In this document: piece by piece, positions 6,760-12,286 of the stretch | Position numbering within the stretch: the first letter of the stretch is position 1 | Layout of the letters: each line of letters opens with the position of its first letter | Assembly: GCA_947175225.1 (NCBI GenBank) | Contig: CAMWLX010000060.1 | Span: 1 to 12,286 of the forward strand | From: an uncultured Porphyromonadaceae bacterium | Lineage (GTDB): Bacteria; Bacteroidota; Bacteroidia; Bacteroidales; Muribaculaceae | DNA length: 12,286 nt | Direction of reading: 5' to 3' | Notes under the pieces: generated by a model | The model's input: only the letters and a program-made list of their open reading frames with translations | What the model was told of the DNA's origin: nothing | The model's database searches: none | Translations under genes and position numbers: made by a program

Positions 6760-6829
6760 AATTTAGAATTTAGAATTTAGAATTTAGAATTTAGAATTGA
6801 TAATTTAGAATTGAGAATTTAGAATTGAG
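6760..6829. repeat. 7-bp tandem repeat (AATTTAG, 10 units)
   Basis: Five exact AATTTAG units (6760-6794) are followed by AATTGAT, AATTTAG, AATTGAG, AATTTAG and AATTGAG (6795-6829). The block ends 15 nt before the AAA+ start codon on the minus strand, so it lies in its leader. Variation in unit number would change leader length in 7-nt steps. Confidence 0.9.
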
Positions 6830-6846
6830 AAATACATTTTATAAGC

Positions 6847-7190
6847 CTATGGGGGGATTTTGAATCGCGGAGGCATCAAGGTATAGTCATAGCAATGACA
6901 TCCTTGACCCTTCGGCGTCTCCTCAAGAGACGAACCCGCAATGTCATGGTGCTCTTTGCTGCCGACGGCATCGGATGGTCGCTGACGTATGGACACAACA
7001 CGGGCTGTCGGAGCATTACTGCGGTTCAAAAAAATAGATAGGGGATACTAATCCACACTACATTCCCGAGTCGCCCGGCGGGGCGACACCGCAAGATTGA
7101 TTGCTGTTGGAAATCGAATGTAGTTGTTTCATAGATAAATAATGAAAAAACTGTAAGAATATGGGAAGCGCCATAAAGGCAATGATTCCC
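6847..7190 (-). ncRNA. candidate non-coding RNA or long AAA+ leader
   Basis: Downstream of the minus promoter at 7199-7231, a transcript starting near 7190 would first carry part of a 12-bp-stem hairpin (7168-7200). It would then hold a 24-codon ORF beginning MKQLHS (start 7135), a two-level stem structure (7058-7123), and a 60-codon TTG-start ORF (7029-6847) whose DNA contains the hairpin CGTCTC-CTCAA-GAGACG and an ATGACAT/ATGTCAT pair. The short ORFs have poor starts and no recognised family. The transcript could run into the AAA+ gene 446 nt away or end before it. No terminator is evident, so the 3' limit is arbitrary. Confidence 0.35.
7058..7123. other. nested stem-loop element
   Basis: An outer stem CTACATTC (7058-7065) with GAATGTAG (7116-7123) encloses a perfect inner hairpin GTCGCCC-GGCG-GGGCGAC (7070-7087). 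The GC-rich inner stem stands out in an AT-rich intergenic region. It could be an RNA domain, a dispersed palindromic repeat, or a folded DNA site. Confidence 0.55.
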
Positions 7191-7200
7191 TTTATGGCGC
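7168..7200. other. perfect 12-bp inverted repeat
   Basis: GCGCCATAAAGG (7168-7179) and CCTTTATGGCGC (7189-7200) are perfect complements with a 9-nt loop. It overlaps the expected start of the minus-strand transcript from 7199-7231, so it may act as an operator or a 5' stabilising stem. A terminator of the CotH gene is a less likely alternative. Confidence 0.6.
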
Positions 7201-7231
7201 AAAGATAATATAAATTTTAGCCGGATGCAAG
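7199..7231 (-). promoter_or_regulatory. minus-strand promoter upstream of the AAA+ region
   Basis: On the minus strand: CTTG (7231-7228), a 20-nt spacer, and TATCTTTGC (7207-7199), a full -7 consensus. The expected start is near 7190. Nothing longer than 60 codons starts before the AAA+ gene at 6744. Confidence 0.65.
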
Positions 7232-7286
7232 AAAAATTTGAATTTTTTTCAAGAAATTTAGAAATTTGGAATTTCAGACTGCATCC
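7223..7286 (-). terminator. structured 3' region of the CotH gene
   Basis: GGATGCA (7223-7229) and TGCATCC (7280-7286) enclose two AT-rich inverted segments. On the minus strand this begins 12 nt after the CotH stop. It could act as a terminator region, but it is not a classic GC hairpin with a U-tract. It overlaps the -33 box of the promoter at 7199-7231. Confidence 0.35.
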
Positions 7287-7297
7287 TCGATAGGGTC

Positions 7298-9703
7298 TTA
7301 CTTCAAGATGATTTTCTTGGAGGCATTTCCTTGGCGGAGTATGTAGATTCCTTTTGAAAGAGTCAAGTGTGAATTGTCGATGGTGGCTGATGGTAGGGAT
7401 ATGAGTTTGCGTCCGGCTGTGTCGTAGAGGTCACAGGGGGCAGTTGGGTCAAAATCGGCTTGTAGCTCATCTACGGCGTTAGGCTCGGTGGAAAGGATGG
7501 GGTTTATGACTACCTGATTTCCCTCCGGCATTGGGATGGATAGAGTCTCGGTCTGGTAGGTAGAGGTAGAGGTCTGTCCTTTGGAGGTCACTGACACTTC
7601 CCAACCGTTGACGTATAGGCCGTCAGAGTCAGATAAAGATTGTACTGTCAATTGGCGCCCGGGGAAAAATTTGCCGTCAAATTCTGTTGCTGTCAGAGGT
7701 ATGCCATTGACTATGAGTGAGCGATTGCTGCCGGAGCCTTTTGCTATATTAAGAGAAACCGGATTTTTAAGGCTGAAGAAGGTAGCGAGATGATTGTAGA
7801 AAAAGTTCCAACGAGTGTTGGCCCAGTTCTTGCCGTTTTCTACCTCTTGGCTATATACAGGCCACCAAGGATTTATTTGGTCGCGATGATATTTATATTC
7901 AAATTTTATATCATTGTATCGGTTGTCGATACGACTTTTAATCACTTCCGGACGCAGGAAGTCGGCCATATAGACTGCACAGCGGTCGATGAACATATCT
8001 TTGAATTCTTGGGTATCGAGCAGCCGGCGGAATAGGCGGGTTGCATCTGCTGTATTAGCCCAGTTGTTGCGGTTGTTATCGTAGCCGGGAGTCGTTATCC
8101 AATTCAAGGTCTTATATTGGGGAGTCTGTCCGTAGAGTCCTAACCCGAAATCAGTGTCTTTTGAAATCCAACGCCATCTTCCACCGTCGGCAATCGGACG
8201 CCACATCACTATATTGTTGCCAGGGAAATCCTCGTTGTCGAAATAAGTGGCCATAATCATGAGATTGCAGAATTCGCTTGTGTCCATAAGGGCATCGAAT
8301 TCTTCAAAGGAGTGTCCTTTTGCATTATAGAAAGCATTGAAGGCGTTGTAATTGTCCCAACTCCCTTCCTTTAGCTCCTTCCAGTTTTCGATGATGTCGA
8401 TGTCTTCGAGTCCGTCATAATAAGAGTAGACATAATCCTCGTTGCTACGAGGGCGGATGTTTAAGAGTCCTTTGAAGGTGCCGTTGATATAGAGGATGAT
8501 GGGGCGTGAGGGTTGCCAGTCAAGGTCGCAGTTCATGCCCATGCTTTGCTGGATGATGGCATCGCGCATATACATATAGTCGAAGTCGTTGCCGGAATTA
8601 CGCATTTCAAACGACTTGAATTCTGAAATGCCAGGAGTCTGGTCGGGGAAGAACTCATAGTTGAAGCGTTTTTCACCGAAACGCTTGTTGGCGTAGACTG
8701 CGAGCGACTTAAGGGCATTTCCTCTCGTAGCGCCACCCTTGACACGTGTTTCACAAAGCTGGTTGATGCTGCTTGGGGTGTCGGCGTCTTCGAAATATTC
8801 ATAGTTGATGGGCCGACGCCAGTCGTATTCATAATTGGGGGTGTTGTTGGTGTAAGTGCCCTTCACGTAGATGCCCAATTTATTATCGTAGAAATAATCG
8901 TTATTGGTGACGATGGATACGACAGGGAGGGTGACTTTGCGAGGATGGGAAATGTAAGAATGGGTAGTGGAGCGTGGGGATAGGTATCCATCGCAGAAGA
9001 GTTTTGCGCGTATGGTTCTTGTCCTGTTGATTTTGAAAGGTTGGGAGTAGAGAGGACTCTTCTCCGTCGGTTCTTTTCCGTCGAGAGTGTATCTTATTAC
9101 CGTTCCTTCCGGGCTGTCTTCGGGAATGGAGAGTTCGAGGTCGAAAGATTCGGAAGTTACCTTGCCGGGGACGCTGAAAATGGGATCGCCGAGGATATCC
9201 TTGCAGACGGAGCCGCAATTGGATTTACCGGGAGTTGGGACAGACTGATAGCCCCAGTCGGAGGAATTGTCGGATACACGACCATATGCGATATTAGGAG
9301 CAGGTTGCTTTTTGAGACCCTCGAGTTTATCTACGGTTTCATCATTTTTGAAGAGGTAGACAGCGCCGTCTTTTCCTGATTCGAGTCTGAAATCCGTATG
9401 GAGACCCTGCGCAGCTTTATCGCAGTAGATCAACAAGAATTTTCCGGCAGGGATATAGCCGCTGGGCAACTGATAAGCTTTCTTTGGCTTATCTTTTGTG
9501 CCGAGCTTATAGTCGGCGAGATATTCATCGTTTGGACCCGGATTATAGAGTTCGACCCAAGAATCCGGGAACTCGTTTAGGTCGTCCATGATGCAATCAA
9601 TGTTTGATTGCATTATCTCGTTGATGACGAGTTGGGCTGAACCAGACGCACTACCGGCTATTGAGAGTGCCGAGAGAAGTAGAGTGCGGGATATTTTTTG
9701 CAT
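7298..9703 (-). CDS. secreted lamin-tail/CotH kinase family protein, T9SS cargo
   Basis: An 801-aa exported protein. Residues 1-23 are a signal peptide (MQKISRTLLLSALSIAGSASGSA). Residues about 24-160 are a lamin-tail domain (LVINEIMQSN, DSWVELYNPG, LADYKLG). Residues about 170-250 resemble a chitobiase/HEX C-terminal domain (IRYTLDGKEPTEKSPLYSQP). Residues about 255-640 are a CotH-type kinase-like domain with LPVVSI (259-264), RVKGGATRG (320-328), KGLLNIRPRSNEDYV (411-425) and RWRWISKDTDFGLGLY (509-524). The end (about 755-801, CDLYDTAGRKL ... GIYILRQGNASKKIILK) resembles a type IX secretion sorting domain. Such proteins are surface or secreted; CotH proteins of spore formers phosphorylate proteins, but the substrate here is unknown. 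The consensus promoter at 9731-9763 gives a leader of about 20 nt and confirms the ATG at 9703. Confidence 0.9.
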   Translation of the reverse strand: MQKISRTLLLSALSIAGSASGSAQLVINEIMQSNIDCIMDDLNEFPDSWVELYNPGPNDEYLADYKLGTKDKPKKAYQLPSGYIPAGKFLLIYCDKAAQGLHTDFRLESGKDGAVYLFKNDETVDKLEGLKKQPAPNIAYGRVSDNSSDWGYQSVPTPGKSNCGSVCKDILGDPIFSVPGKVTSESFDLELSIPEDSPEGTVIRYTLDGKEPTEKSPLYSQPFKINRTRTIRAKLFCDGYLSPRSTTHSYISHPRKVTLPVVSIVTNNDYFYDNKLGIYVKGTYTNNTPNYEYDWRRPINYEYFEDADTPSSINQLCETRVKGGATRGNALKSLAVYANKRFGEKRFNYEFFPDQTPGISEFKSFEMRNSGNDFDYMYMRDAIIQQSMGMNCDLDWQPSRPIILYINGTFKGLLNIRPRSNEDYVYSYYDGLEDIDIIENWKELKEGSWDNYNAFNAFYNAKGHSFEEFDALMDTSEFCNLMIMATYFDNEDFPGNNIVMWRPIADGGRWRWISKDTDFGLGLYGQTPQYKTLNWITTPGYDNNRNNWANTADATRLFRRLLDTQEFKDMFIDRCAVYMADFLRPEVIKSRIDNRYNDIKFEYKYHRDQINPWWPVYSQEVENGKNWANTRWNFFYNHLATFFSLKNPVSLNIAKGSGSNRSLIVNGIPLTATEFDGKFFPGRQLTVQSLSDSDGLYVNGWEVSVTSKGQTSTSTYQTETLSIPMPEGNQVVINPILSTEPNAVDELQADFDPTAPCDLYDTAGRKLISLPSATIDNSHLTLSKGIYILRQGNASKKIILK

Positions 9704-9730
9704 AAACGGAAGGTTTTTGATTATTTTTTA

Positions 9731-9763
9731 CAAAGGTAGTAAAATTTTGGATAGATCACAAAT
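9731..9763 (-). promoter_or_regulatory. promoter of the CotH gene
   Basis: On the minus strand: TTTG (9763-9760), a 20-nt spacer and TACCTTTGT (9739-9731), matching the Bacteroidota promoter consensus. The expected start is about 9725, some 22 nt before the ATG. Confidence 0.8.
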
Positions 9764-9930
9764 TTATACGTTTCGCCGGCTATCTGTCGTCAAATTTTCG
9801 TAACTACTCAGGTATGAGTCTAATTTTTCAGAATAAAGGCTCACACGGAGGGCACACAGAGGGAAATCTTAATTTGGCGGAGAGGAGGATTGTAAGATAT
9901 TATGAATCAAGAAGTGGAAATTAGGGGGGG
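9764..9930. other. intergenic stretch with a CACACGGAGG-type string
   Basis: No gene is seen. The segment CACACGGAGGGCACACAGAGGG (near 9842-9863) is a short imperfect repeat (CACACGGAGG/CACACAGAGG) of a kind often scattered between Bacteroidales genes. The region ends in a G7 run at 9924-9930 directly before the first promoter block. Confidence 0.5.
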
Positions 9931-9983
9931 TGAATGGCTTGCCAATGGAATTTGGAGGTTACGGTGGGATTTTGTAATTTTGT
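9931..9983 (+). promoter_or_regulatory. 53-bp promoter block, copy 1 (btpA promoter)
   Basis: This block matches 10842-10894 at 48 of 53 positions. It contains an almost perfect palindrome AATGGC-TT-GCCAAT (9933-9946), then TTTG (9951-9954), a 20-nt spacer and TAATTTTGT (9975-9983). That is a consensus promoter with an operator-like palindrome just upstream. The same bases also encode an 18-codon ORF (9934-9990, MACQWNLEVTVGFCNFVA), which the predicted start site would interrupt. Confidence 0.7.
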
Positions 9984-9989
9984 GGCATG

Positions 9990-10068
9990 ATAGTTATGAG
10001 TTTCTTCAGAAGTGCGACTCTTCCGGGAGCGAAGAGCTAAGGAAACTTGCATAAGTTGAGTTTTTTTT
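9990..10068 (+). ncRNA. leader/attenuator or small RNA upstream of btpA
   Basis: A transcript from the block-1 promoter would start near 9990. It would hold a 14-codon ORF, MSFFRSATLPGAKS (9996-10040), whose end overlaps hairpin CTCTTC-CGGGAGC-GAAGAG (10018-10036). A second hairpin AACTT-GCAT-AAGTT (10044-10057) followed by T8 (10061-10068) lies 3 nt after the ORF stop and 32 nt before the btpA ATG. This fits a leader-peptide attenuator, or a roughly 78-nt small RNA. The terminator stem is only 5 bp and AU-rich, so strength is uncertain. Confidence 0.45.
10044..10068 (+). terminator. short U8-tailed hairpin before btpA
   Basis: AACTT (10044-10048), loop GCAT, AAGTT (10053-10057), then GAG and eight T (10061-10068). 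The stem is weak but the U-tract is long. Confidence 0.45.
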
Positions 10069-10100
10069 AACGAGTGTATAATAATAAGTGGAGTGAAGTT

Positions 10101-10844
10101 ATGGAATTGGAGAAAGTTTTTGGAAAGAAGCCGGTGTTTGGGATGATTCATACCGGGTATTCGAGAGAGATGGATATGTTGGCGTTGGCTAAGATGGAGG
10201 TTGAGATCTATCTTAGGAATGGGATTTATCCTCTTGTGGAGAATTATTTTGGGAGCGATGAGGATTGTGAGGAGGTCTTGAAGTGGTTGCATTCGGAGCA
10301 TCCGGATGCTATCTATGGGCTTAATATCCTTGGGGATTATCATTTGGCTTTTTTGATGGCCGCAAGGTATGGGGCAAGATTCATTCAGATTGATTCGGTA
10401 TGCGGGCATTTGGATCCTTATAGGGATGAGCAATATGCTGAGAGTCTCCAGTATCTTAGGAAGAAATATCCTGATGTATTGGTGTTTGGAGGTGTACGGT
10501 TCAAGTATCAGCAGGTGCGTTCCGGGAGAAGCGTGAAGGAGGATTTGTTGCTTGGTATGGAGCGTTGTGATGCGATTGTTTGTACGGGCGAAGGGACCGG
10601 TAAGAGCACACCTTTTGCAAAGGTGGAGGAGTTCAAGAGTGTGGTTGGAGATTTCCCTGTTATAGTTGGAGCTGGAGTTACTGCATGGACTGCTCAAGAA
10701 ACTGCTGAGATTGCTGATGGGGCGATTGTAGGCAGTTGGCTGAAAGAGGGGCATGAAGATATCGGAATTGTGAATGAATCATACGTGGAGGAGTTTATGA
10801 GGAATTGGAAGAAGGGTGTTGAACTTAGTGTAGGGGGATTATGA
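10101..10844 (+). CDS. btpA: BtpA/SgcQ family TIM-barrel protein
   Basis: A 247-aa cytosolic protein. Family marks: VFGMIHTG at the N-terminus (12-19), IYPLVENY (42-49), YGLNILGDYHLAF (72-84), ARFIQIDSVCGHL (92-104), CDAIVCTGEGTGK (156-168), PVIVGAGVT (186-194) and ADGAIVGSWLK (205-215). These follow the order expected of BtpA/SgcQ (beta/alpha)8 proteins. BtpA was linked to photosystem I biogenesis in cyanobacteria, which cannot apply here; the family's enzymatic role in gut bacteria is not settled. The ATG at 10101 is preferred over a GTG at 10074 because the family motif begins directly after it and the T8 terminator lies upstream. The coding strand is strongly G-rich and C-poor, which leaves a long antisense frame open. 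The stop overlaps the first bases of promoter block 2. Confidence 0.8.
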   Translation: MELEKVFGKKPVFGMIHTGYSREMDMLALAKMEVEIYLRNGIYPLVENYFGSDEDCEEVLKWLHSEHPDAIYGLNILGDYHLAFLMAARYGARFIQIDSVCGHLDPYRDEQYAESLQYLRKKYPDVLVFGGVRFKYQQVRSGRSVKEDLLLGMERCDAIVCTGEGTGKSTPFAKVEEFKSVVGDFPVIVGAGVTAWTAQETAEIADGAIVGSWLKEGHEDIGIVNESYVEEFMRNWKKGVELSVGGL

Positions 10845-10894
10845 TTGGCTTGCCAATGGGATTTGGAGGTTACGATGGGATGTAGTAATTTTGT
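10842..10894 (+). promoter_or_regulatory. 53-bp promoter block, copy 2
   Basis: Copy of 9931-9983 starting exactly at the btpA stop codon. It has a perfect palindrome ATTGGC-TT-GCCAAT (10844-10857), TTTG (10862-10865), a 20-nt spacer and TAATTTTGT (10886-10894). Transcription would begin near 10900, giving the gene at 10991 its own promoter with a 90-nt leader. Confidence 0.7.
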
Positions 10895-10985
10895 ATTTCG
10901 GGCTGATGAGCAGCTTGACAAGTGGTTTCCGGAGTATACGCAATATGAGGAAATCTCGCTATCGCAGCCGAAACTGGAGGGTTAA
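10875..10985 (+). CDS. possible 36-aa small ORF over promoter block 2
   Basis: ATG at 10875 opens a 36-codon frame, MGCSNFVFRADEQLDKWF..., ending 5 nt before the next gene. The frame stays open back to a TTG at 10845 (46 codons, LACQWDLEVT...). Copy 1 of the block encodes MACQWNLEVTVGFCNFVA in the same frame, and three of the four differences after the start codon are conservative or mild (N/D, V/M, C/S), hinting at a coding origin. If the block is a promoter starting near 10900, however, the ATG at 10875 would not be transcribed from it. The protein matches nothing I know. Confidence 0.3.
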   Translation: MGCSNFVFRADEQLDKWFPEYTQYEEISLSQPKLEG

Positions 10986-10990
10986 GAAGT

Positions 10991-11536
10991 ATGTTGGTGA
11001 TACATCCTAATGATATAACGACGAGGGTGCTTGAGGGTCTCTATTTAAATGATGAGAGGGTCCGCGTGCTGAAGGAGGAGTCTCCAAATAGGGACATCAG
11101 AAGCTCTCTTCATCGGCTGCCGAAGTGGGAACGGCTGATGCTTCTTGGTCATGGCTCTGACGTCGGGCTATTTTCTCGGGAAAAGGATGGGGCTGAGTTT
11201 AATAGGATCATCGTGGGGCATCCACATGCGTTCTATCTTAGAGGTCGGAGCAATATAGTTGCGATATGGTGCAATGCTGATTTGTTTGCCCGGAAGGAGG
11301 GATTGCATGGACTATTTTCCGGGATGATCATTTCTGAGATGATGGAGGCGGAGGAGTATAAGATATCGACTTCGGAAGAGGAATTGGAAATGGAGATTCC
11401 TTTGTTTGTGGGAAGATTGAGAAAGTTACTTGATGATGGGATACCATTGTGGGAGATTCCTGATGCGATGATGGATAGTGGATTTGAGCGTTCGGAGCTG
11501 AATGAGTTTAATTATTCACGTTTGTATTATTTATAA
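10991..11536 (+). CDS. conserved hypothetical protein with His/Cys pair, possible caspase-like fold
   Basis: A 181-aa cytosolic protein I cannot place in a named family. Strand-like WERLMLLGHGSDVGLF (46-61) carries H54 in a His-Gly motif. Forty residues on, NIVAIWCNADLFA (88-100) carries C94 after a hydrophobic strand. GLHGLFSGMIISEMMEAEEY (104-123) follows as a glycine-containing strand/helix. The order strand-HG, strand-C, then 'GLxGxFxGM' is like caspase/CHAT-type peptidases, so H54 and C94 may form a catalytic dyad. This is inference from pattern only. The C-terminal part (128-181) is acidic and helical. The ATG at 10991 gives a good N-terminus; promoter block 2 lies 97 nt upstream. It is followed by a strong palindrome and the hydrolase gene. 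Confidence 0.7.
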   Translation: MLVIHPNDITTRVLEGLYLNDERVRVLKEESPNRDIRSSLHRLPKWERLMLLGHGSDVGLFSREKDGAEFNRIIVGHPHAFYLRGRSNIVAIWCNADLFARKEGLHGLFSGMIISEMMEAEEYKISTSEEELEMEIPLFVGRLRKLLDDGIPLWEIPDAMMDSGFERSELNEFNYSRLYYL

Positions 11537-11538
11537 TT

Positions 11539-11560
11539 CCACTTTCGCTTGCGAAAGTGG
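11539..11560 (+). terminator. perfect 22-bp palindrome, likely terminator
   Basis: CCACTTTCGC-TT-GCGAAAGTGG has 10-bp arms and lies 2 nt after the stop of the preceding gene; the sequence GGTTTTATTTT follows at 11569-11579. As RNA the loop would need to open by a base pair. Sequence resembles 3336-3347 with the same GTAAGGTT-like tail, so it may also be a dispersed palindromic repeat. Confidence 0.55.
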
Positions 11561-11591
11561 AGGGTAAGGTTTTATTTTAGGGAATTGAATT

Positions 11592-12203
11592 ATGAAGGAA
11601 ATTAGAGATGCGGGTTTCGGGAGATTGGATGGGAAAAGAAATGTGTTGTATGTGCATGGGTTTAGGTCGGCCGGGAAATCGGGTACTTCTCAGACGATAC
11701 GAAGGCTGATGCCGGAGGCAAATGTGTTTTCGCCTGATCTGCCTGTTGACGCGGATGAGGCTGTGGCTCTTCTCCGCAAGATTGGGGAGAAGGAAAAGAT
11801 TGATGTCGTTGTCGGGACTTCTATGGGTGGTATGTTGGCTCAGAAGTTGCGTGGAGTGCCTAAAATACTGGTCAATCCGTCGTTTCATGTGTCGAGGACA
11901 TTTAGGAAGAATATGGGGAGGGTAAGTTATTTCAAGCCTCGCGAGGATGGAGCGACTGAGTTTGAGATCACTACTGAGACAGCTGATGGTTATGAACGGC
12001 TTGAAAAGAGTCAGTTTGATGGATTGACCCCGGAAGAGCGGGAGATCACCATAGGAGTGTTCGGGACGAATGATGATACAGTGGATTGTCGGGATGAGTT
12101 TATGGAGCACTACGATAAGATGATGTATTTTGATGGAGGACACCGACTGGATGAGAAGGCTATAGAGGAAGTGATTGTTCCGGCTATTTTGACGATGGCA
12201 TGA
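11592..12203 (+). CDS. YqiA-like alpha/beta hydrolase (putative esterase)
   Basis: A 203-aa cytosolic serine hydrolase. Oxyanion/strand motif LYVHGFRSAGKSGTS (19-33); nucleophile elbow GTSMGG (75-80) with S77; acid residue in FGTNDDTVD (157-165), probably D161; catalytic His in FDGGH (180-184), H184. Size and motif order match the YqiA/UPF0227 group, small esterases acting on short acyl or palmitoyl-CoA-type substrates; the substrate here is unknown. The ATG at 11592 is the only start giving an intact N-terminus. It lies 55 nt after the previous stop, behind a palindrome that may limit read-through. No consensus promoter was found in that gap. Coding strand is G-rich like its two neighbours. 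Confidence 0.85.
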   Translation: MKEIRDAGFGRLDGKRNVLYVHGFRSAGKSGTSQTIRRLMPEANVFSPDLPVDADEAVALLRKIGEKEKIDVVVGTSMGGMLAQKLRGVPKILVNPSFHVSRTFRKNMGRVSYFKPREDGATEFEITTETADGYERLEKSQFDGLTPEEREITIGVFGTNDDTVDCRDEFMEHYDKMMYFDGGHRLDEKAIEEVIVPAILTMA

Positions 12204-12286
12204 CGCGCTCGGACGCATGAGGAACAAAACTTATATTGAAGTTGTTTCGACTTATTTACGAATATAAAAAATATCAAAATAATATG
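12204..12286. other. 3' flank, possible start of another gene at the edge
   Basis: AT-rich intergenic sequence without a clear terminator or promoter. The last three bases are ATG after AATAAT, which could open another + strand gene, but no codons follow to judge. Confidence 0.3.

Noticed and set aside
6151..6780. 209-aa open frame on the + strand
   Set aside because: Shadow of the AAA+ gene; runs through the heptamer repeat and has no domain features.
6760..6829. Tandem repeat as a CRISPR array
   Set aside because: Units are 7 bp with no spacers; it is a simple tandem repeat.
6847..7029. 60-aa minus ORF as a protein gene
   Set aside because: It starts at TTG, lacks a recognised family and lies in a hairpin-rich stretch; described as part of a candidate RNA or leader instead.
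9921..9990. 18-codon ORF MACQWNLEVTVGFCNFVA as a real gene
   Set aside because: Too short and it overlaps the predicted promoter; kept only as a note on the repeat block.
9921..10754. 277-aa open frame on the minus strand antisense to btpA
   Set aside because: It is Ile/Leu/His/Pro-rich without domain features and exists because the btpA coding strand is C-poor; the + frame has clear family motifs.
11577..12227. 216-aa open frame on the minus strand
   Set aside because: Antisense shadow of the alpha/beta hydrolase, which has a complete catalytic triad.

Overview
The window looks like chromosome of a gut Bacteroidales, probably a Muribaculaceae-type organism. Evidence: promoters of the Bacteroidota form (TTTG, about 20 nt, TAnnTTTG), almost no Shine-Dalgarno sequences, a secreted CotH protein with a type IX secretion-like C-terminus, a small DUF2795 protein, and AT-rich intergenic short repeats. 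The family assignment is inference; no rRNA or tRNA is present. No CRISPR array or transposase was seen.

Layout. (1) 1-2329: an AT-rich accessory cassette of three tightly packed genes on the + strand: a DUF4417 protein, a His-rich small protein resembling phage/polymorphic toxin domains, and an acidic partner that could be its immunity protein. A 26-bp direct repeat (25/26) and an outer 13-bp inverted repeat flank it. Left of it lies the last few codons of a second DUF2795-type gene, so the locus seems to have been rearranged. (2) 2330-3192, minus strand: DUF2795 protein and a PduO-type cob(I)alamin adenosyltransferase. (3) 3193-6744: a TPR-like protein (+) convergent with a CbbX/SpoVK-like AAA+ ATPase (-); the two share a GC-rich bidirectional terminator. 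(4) 6745-7297: a gene-poor stretch with a heptamer tandem repeat, structured elements and a near-consensus minus-strand promoter pointing at the AAA+ gene, so either a roughly 450-nt leader or a small RNA. (5) 7298-9703, minus: a large secreted lamin-tail/CotH protein with its own consensus promoter. (6) 9704-12203, plus: a BtpA-family TIM barrel, a 181-aa protein with a His/Cys pair suggestive of a caspase-like fold, and a YqiA-like alpha/beta hydrolase. A duplicated 53-bp block, each copy holding a consensus promoter preceded by a palindrome, sits before the first and before the second of these genes. The first copy is followed by a 14-codon ORF and a U8-tailed hairpin, an attenuator or sRNA arrangement.

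How genes may work together: the three-gene cassette is best read as a toxin/immunity or phage-derived conflict module. The cobalamin enzyme supplies adenosylcobalamin. The TPR and AAA+ genes are neighbours without a shared promoter, so a partnership is only a hypothesis. The last three genes are co-oriented; the duplicated promoter block suggests common control of the first two. The most noteworthy items are the flanked cassette, the duplicated promoter/palindrome block with its leader, the hidden minus-strand promoter at 7199-7231, and the His/Cys protein.
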